This document shows positions 62,157-64,000 of a stretch of 64,000 nt of DNA, piece after piece. Origin of the DNA: G963717155 sp963717155. Lineage in GTDB: Bacteria > Actinomycetota > Thermoleophilia > Gaiellales > JALYLC01. Each line of letters opens with the position of its first letter. Within the stretch, counting starts at the first letter, position 1. The stretch covers positions 4,588,001 to 4,652,000 of the forward strand of contig OY970326.1 in the NCBI GenBank assembly GCA_963717155.1. The letters run 5' to 3'. Below the pieces are notes generated by a model, which saw only the letters and a list, made by a program, of their open reading frames with translations, searched no databases and was not told the DNA's origin. Both the position numbers and the translations under genes were made by a program.

Positions 62157-62198
62157 CTTCTAATCCCAAGGTCGCAGATTCGAGACCTGCCCGGCCCA
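62157..62198 (+). repeat. Attachment-site repeat, right copy
   Basis: Forty of 42 bases match the 3' half of tRNA-Lys. The differences are T to C in the anticodon-loop part (TTCTAA for TTTTAA) and G to A in the T stem (GCAGATT for GCAGGTT). No 5' tRNA half precedes it, so it is not a tRNA gene. The DNA after it resembles the DNA after the left copy for a short stretch (AAATACCTG against AAATTACCTG). Confidence 0.85.
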
Positions 62199-62270
62199 TG
62201 CGAACAAATACCTGCTCATGTCGTATTTGAGTTCCACGAAGCATCGGTCGTGGAAGGCCGATCCGCTGGA

Positions 62271-62291
62271 GAGGTCAACGTAAGGGTCAAC
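62271..62291 (+). repeat. Paired GTCAAC repeat, copy 3
   Basis: Two GTCAAC units with a 12-base period, 73 bases after the right attachment repeat, matching the placement of copy 1 after the left repeat. Confidence 0.55.
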
Positions 62292-62396
62292 ACGACAAGC
62301 TGACGGGGTTCGATCTCGACGCCGGCGCCGGCCTCGAGGCACAGCGCGAGAGCTCGCGGCTGAGTGTGCTCGGCCGTCGCTGAGCGTGATCGTTAG

Positions 62397-62418
62397 ACGC
62401 CGTCACACACGACGGCGT
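62397..62418. repeat. Inverted repeat upstream of the LuxR-type gene
   Basis: Perfect eight-base arms ACGCCGTC and GACGGCGT flank ACACAC. It could be an operator or a hairpin; no T run follows, so a standard terminator is unlikely. It lies 98 bases before the chosen gene start. Confidence 0.4.
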
Positions 62419-62515
62419 GCCGACAGCGCACGGCGGCGAGATGTGGTGGCCGGCGACTGTCCGCAAGGTGCTCGCCGGGCAGGACGCGGTCACCACGGAA
62501 GGTCATACTCCGTGC

Positions 62516-64000
62516 GTGGATTCGGCGAACGTCGAGGGGCAGTCGCAGGTTGGGCTCATCGGGCGGACGGAGGAGCTGGGGCAGATCGACCGCGGGCTAG
62601 AGGCCACCGGTAGTTTGCTGCTCGAGGGCGAGGCTGGGATCGGGAAGACGACCCTGTGGCGGGCGGGCGTCGAGCTGGCGCGGGTGTCTGGCTGTCAGGT
62701 CTTCACGGCTGCGCCGGCCGAGGCAGAGCAGCCGTTTTCATTTGCCGTTCTCGGTGATCTGCTCGAGCCGGTCGGCGACGAGGCCTTCGCGGCCTTGCCG
62801 CCGCCTCAGCGTCGCGCGCTCGAGCGGGTGCTGATGGTCTCCGATTCCGATGAAGTCACCGAGATTCGTGTCGTCGGCATTGCCATCCGCAACATCCTCG
62901 GCGCGGTCGCAGAGGACGGGCCGGTAATGCTCGCGATCGATGACGCGCAGTGGGTTGACGCGGCGAGTGCGGCGGCACTCGAGTTCGCGCTGCGCAGAGC
63001 CTCGTCGGTCCGAATGCTTGTTGCGGCACGAACGGGGTGTGGGCTGCCACTGCATCTTCCGTTGGCGAAGCTCGCGGTGGGGCCGATGACGCTGACCGCG
63101 TTTCACAGGTTGCTGGCTGAGCGACTGGACGCCGTCTGGCCGCCCGCGGCGTTGCGGCGCCTGCACGAGGTGGCTGGTGGGAATCCGTTCTACGCACTCG
63201 AGCTCGCCCGCGCGAATCGCTCGAGTGGTGCTCTGGTATTGCCGGAGTCGTTGCAGGAGTTGGCGGCGGGTCGATTGCGTGTGCTGCCGGACGCGACTCG
63301 GCGTACTTTGGCCCAGCTGGCGTTAGCGGGGAGTGTCGCTTCGGGCGCGAGCCTCGAGCCTGCGGTCGAGGCGGGAGTGGTGGAGTCTCGCGACGGCGCG
63401 CCGCGGTTCTCTCATCCGCTACTGGCGGAGGCGGCGGCGTCCTTGCTCGACGCGAGTGAGCGGCGGGCACTCCACCGAGAGATCGCCGGATGGATAGTCG
63501 AGCCGGAAGGGCGGGCCAGGCACCTCGCGCTCGGCGCTGATGGCCCGGACGAGGCCATTGCTGTCGAGTTGGCGCGGGCTGCGGAGGGTGCCGGGCGCCG
63601 CGGCGCTCTGGTGGCTGCCGCCGAACTTTGGGAGCTCGCCGCGAGCCTGACCGGGGCTGAGTGGCAGCCCGAGGCCAGGAGGCGTCTCGTTGAGGCTGGG
63701 ATCGCCCAACTGCGTGCCGGGAACAGCGACGTCGGCGGGTCGCTGCTCGCGGCGAATGTGGATCGGCTCCCACCCGGGCGGCTCCGCCAGCGTGCTCTCG
63801 TGCACATGGCCCTGCGTCTTGCGTCGACGGATTTCCGCGCACCTCTTCCGGTGCTCGAGCGCGCTCTGGCCGAGGCCGAGGATCCTGAGGTTCGGCTCGA
63901 AGTTGCGATGTCGCTCGCCGGGTTCCGCGACTGCTGCGGTGACAGCATTGGTGCCGGCGAGCTCGGGCGGGCGTACCTGAGCGAATCCGAGTCGGGGGAC
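62516..64000 (+). CDS. Large AAA-ATPase transcriptional regulator (LuxR/LAL type), cut by window edge
   Basis: The first 495 residues of a large regulator. VGLIGRTEELGQIDRGLE begins the ATPase part, Walker A is LEGEAGIGKTTLW near 41 and Walker B LAIDDAQWVD near 142. VAGGNPFYALELARA near 220 and FSHPLLAEAAASLL near 298 are standard in the LAL group; repeats of the TPR kind follow. The DNA-binding LuxR domain would lie past the right edge. GTG 62516 is the likeliest start, giving about 15 residues before the conserved part. The target is unknown. Confidence 0.8.
   Translation, partial: MDSANVEGQSQVGLIGRTEELGQIDRGLEATGSLLLEGEAGIGKTTLWRAGVELARVSGCQVFTAAPAEAEQPFSFAVLGDLLEPVGDEAFAALPPPQRRALERVLMVSDSDEVTEIRVVGIAIRNILGAVAEDGPVMLAIDDAQWVDAASAAALEFALRRASSVRMLVAARTGCGLPLHLPLAKLAVGPMTLTAFHRLLAERLDAVWPPAALRRLHEVAGGNPFYALELARANRSSGALVLPESLQELAAGRLRVLPDATRRTLAQLALAGSVASGASLEPAVEAGVVESRDGAPRFSHPLLAEAAASLLDASERRALHREIAGWIVEPEGRARHLALGADGPDEAIAVELARAAEGAGRRGALVAAAELWELAASLTGAEWQPEARRRLVEAGIAQLRAGNSDVGGSLLAANVDRLPPGRLRQRALVHMALRLASTDFRAPLPVLERALAEAEDPEVRLEVAMSLAGFRDCCGDSIGAGELGRAYLSESESGD

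Larger units (their letters stand above)
60187..62198. mobile_element. Decayed integrative element in tRNA-Lys
   Basis: About 2 kb bounded by direct repeats of the tRNA 3' half. Inside are the C-terminal remnant of a tyrosine integrase next to the tRNA, an extracellular solute-binding protein gene on the opposite strand, and non-coding DNA with paired GTCAAC repeats. The element cannot move by itself, because the integrase lacks its N-terminal and most of its catalytic half. The bounded segment seems to be what is left after large deletions. Confidence 0.7.
62199..62515. other. Intergenic stretch between the element and the LuxR-type gene
   Basis: No gene is supported in these 317 bases. They contain the third paired GTCAAC repeat and a hairpin-forming inverted repeat at 62,397-62,418. 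The promoter of the regulator gene should lie here, but I see no clear -10 or -35. Confidence 0.5.

Noticed and set aside
60299..62291. GTCAAC repeats as a CRISPR array
   Set aside because: The units are too short, occur as three separated pairs and have no spacers or cas genes.
62160..62342. Minus-strand frame ending in WAGQVSNLRPWD
   Set aside because: It is antisense to the duplicated tRNA 3' half and is another tRNA-derived false protein.

Overview
The window looks like chromosomal DNA of a high-GC actinobacterium. The evidence is the very GC-rich third codon positions, frequent GTG starts, four-base stop/start overlaps, the gene order rpsF-ssb-rpsR-rplI-dnaB, an F420-type LLM oxidoreductase and the small PurL/PurS/PurQ form of FGAM synthase. 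A member of Thermoleophilia is my guess; the sequence alone does not settle the class.

Layout. 1-6,460: a polyamine-type ABC importer (permease and binding protein divergent from the ATPase), a DszC/SfnB-like flavin monooxygenase, a small barrel protein and an orphan family-5 binding protein. 6,484-14,754: a redox island. A leftward operon carries a small membrane protein, ApbE, a ferric-reductase-like heme protein, a NuoF-like flavoprotein, a one-cluster ferredoxin and a FdnI-like cytochrome b. A rightward operon carries a response regulator, histidine kinase, second small membrane protein, second ApbE-like protein and second ferric-reductase-like protein. 14,758-23,834: a PHP hydrolase and a complete oligopeptide-type ABC operon that ends in a DUF427 protein and a CocE/NonD hydrolase. 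23,825-28,769: a hypothetical gene, two cupins and two ATPase/ABC-2 permease pairs. 28,794-33,759: a DNA-repair group (YhaN-like and YhaO/SbcD-like proteins, an AlkA-like glycosylase) divergent from a MarR regulator. 33,763-36,705: EttA, a polar amino acid binding protein and a hypothetical gene. 36,920-40,039: rpsF, ssb, rpsR, rplI and dnaB. 40,043-54,474: a RidA protein, a hypothetical gene and a nearly complete purine set in the order purA, D, E, B, C, S, Q, L, F, M, N, H. 54,543-60,135: an SPFH protein, cystathionine beta-synthase, a YcaQ-type glycosylase, a cystathionine gamma-lyase/synthase and the LLM oxidoreductase. 60,156-62,198: tRNA-Lys and a decayed integrative element bounded by a duplicated tRNA 3' half. 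62,516-64,000: the start of a large LuxR-type ATPase regulator.

The most interesting system is the redox island. Two small proteins, each with one membrane span, are translationally coupled to an ApbE FMN transferase. Both end in a Pro/Ala-rich tail closing with S-G-x-S. I propose, as inference, that these tails could be flavinylated outside the membrane and fed with electrons by the heme proteins.

A technical caution applies to the whole window. At least 35 single-base frameshifts interrupt otherwise intact, mostly essential genes. Thirty-three need removal of one base and two need one added. Twenty-six of them lie between 40,969 and 56,884. I read them as consensus errors, not as pseudogenes, and give one span per gene.
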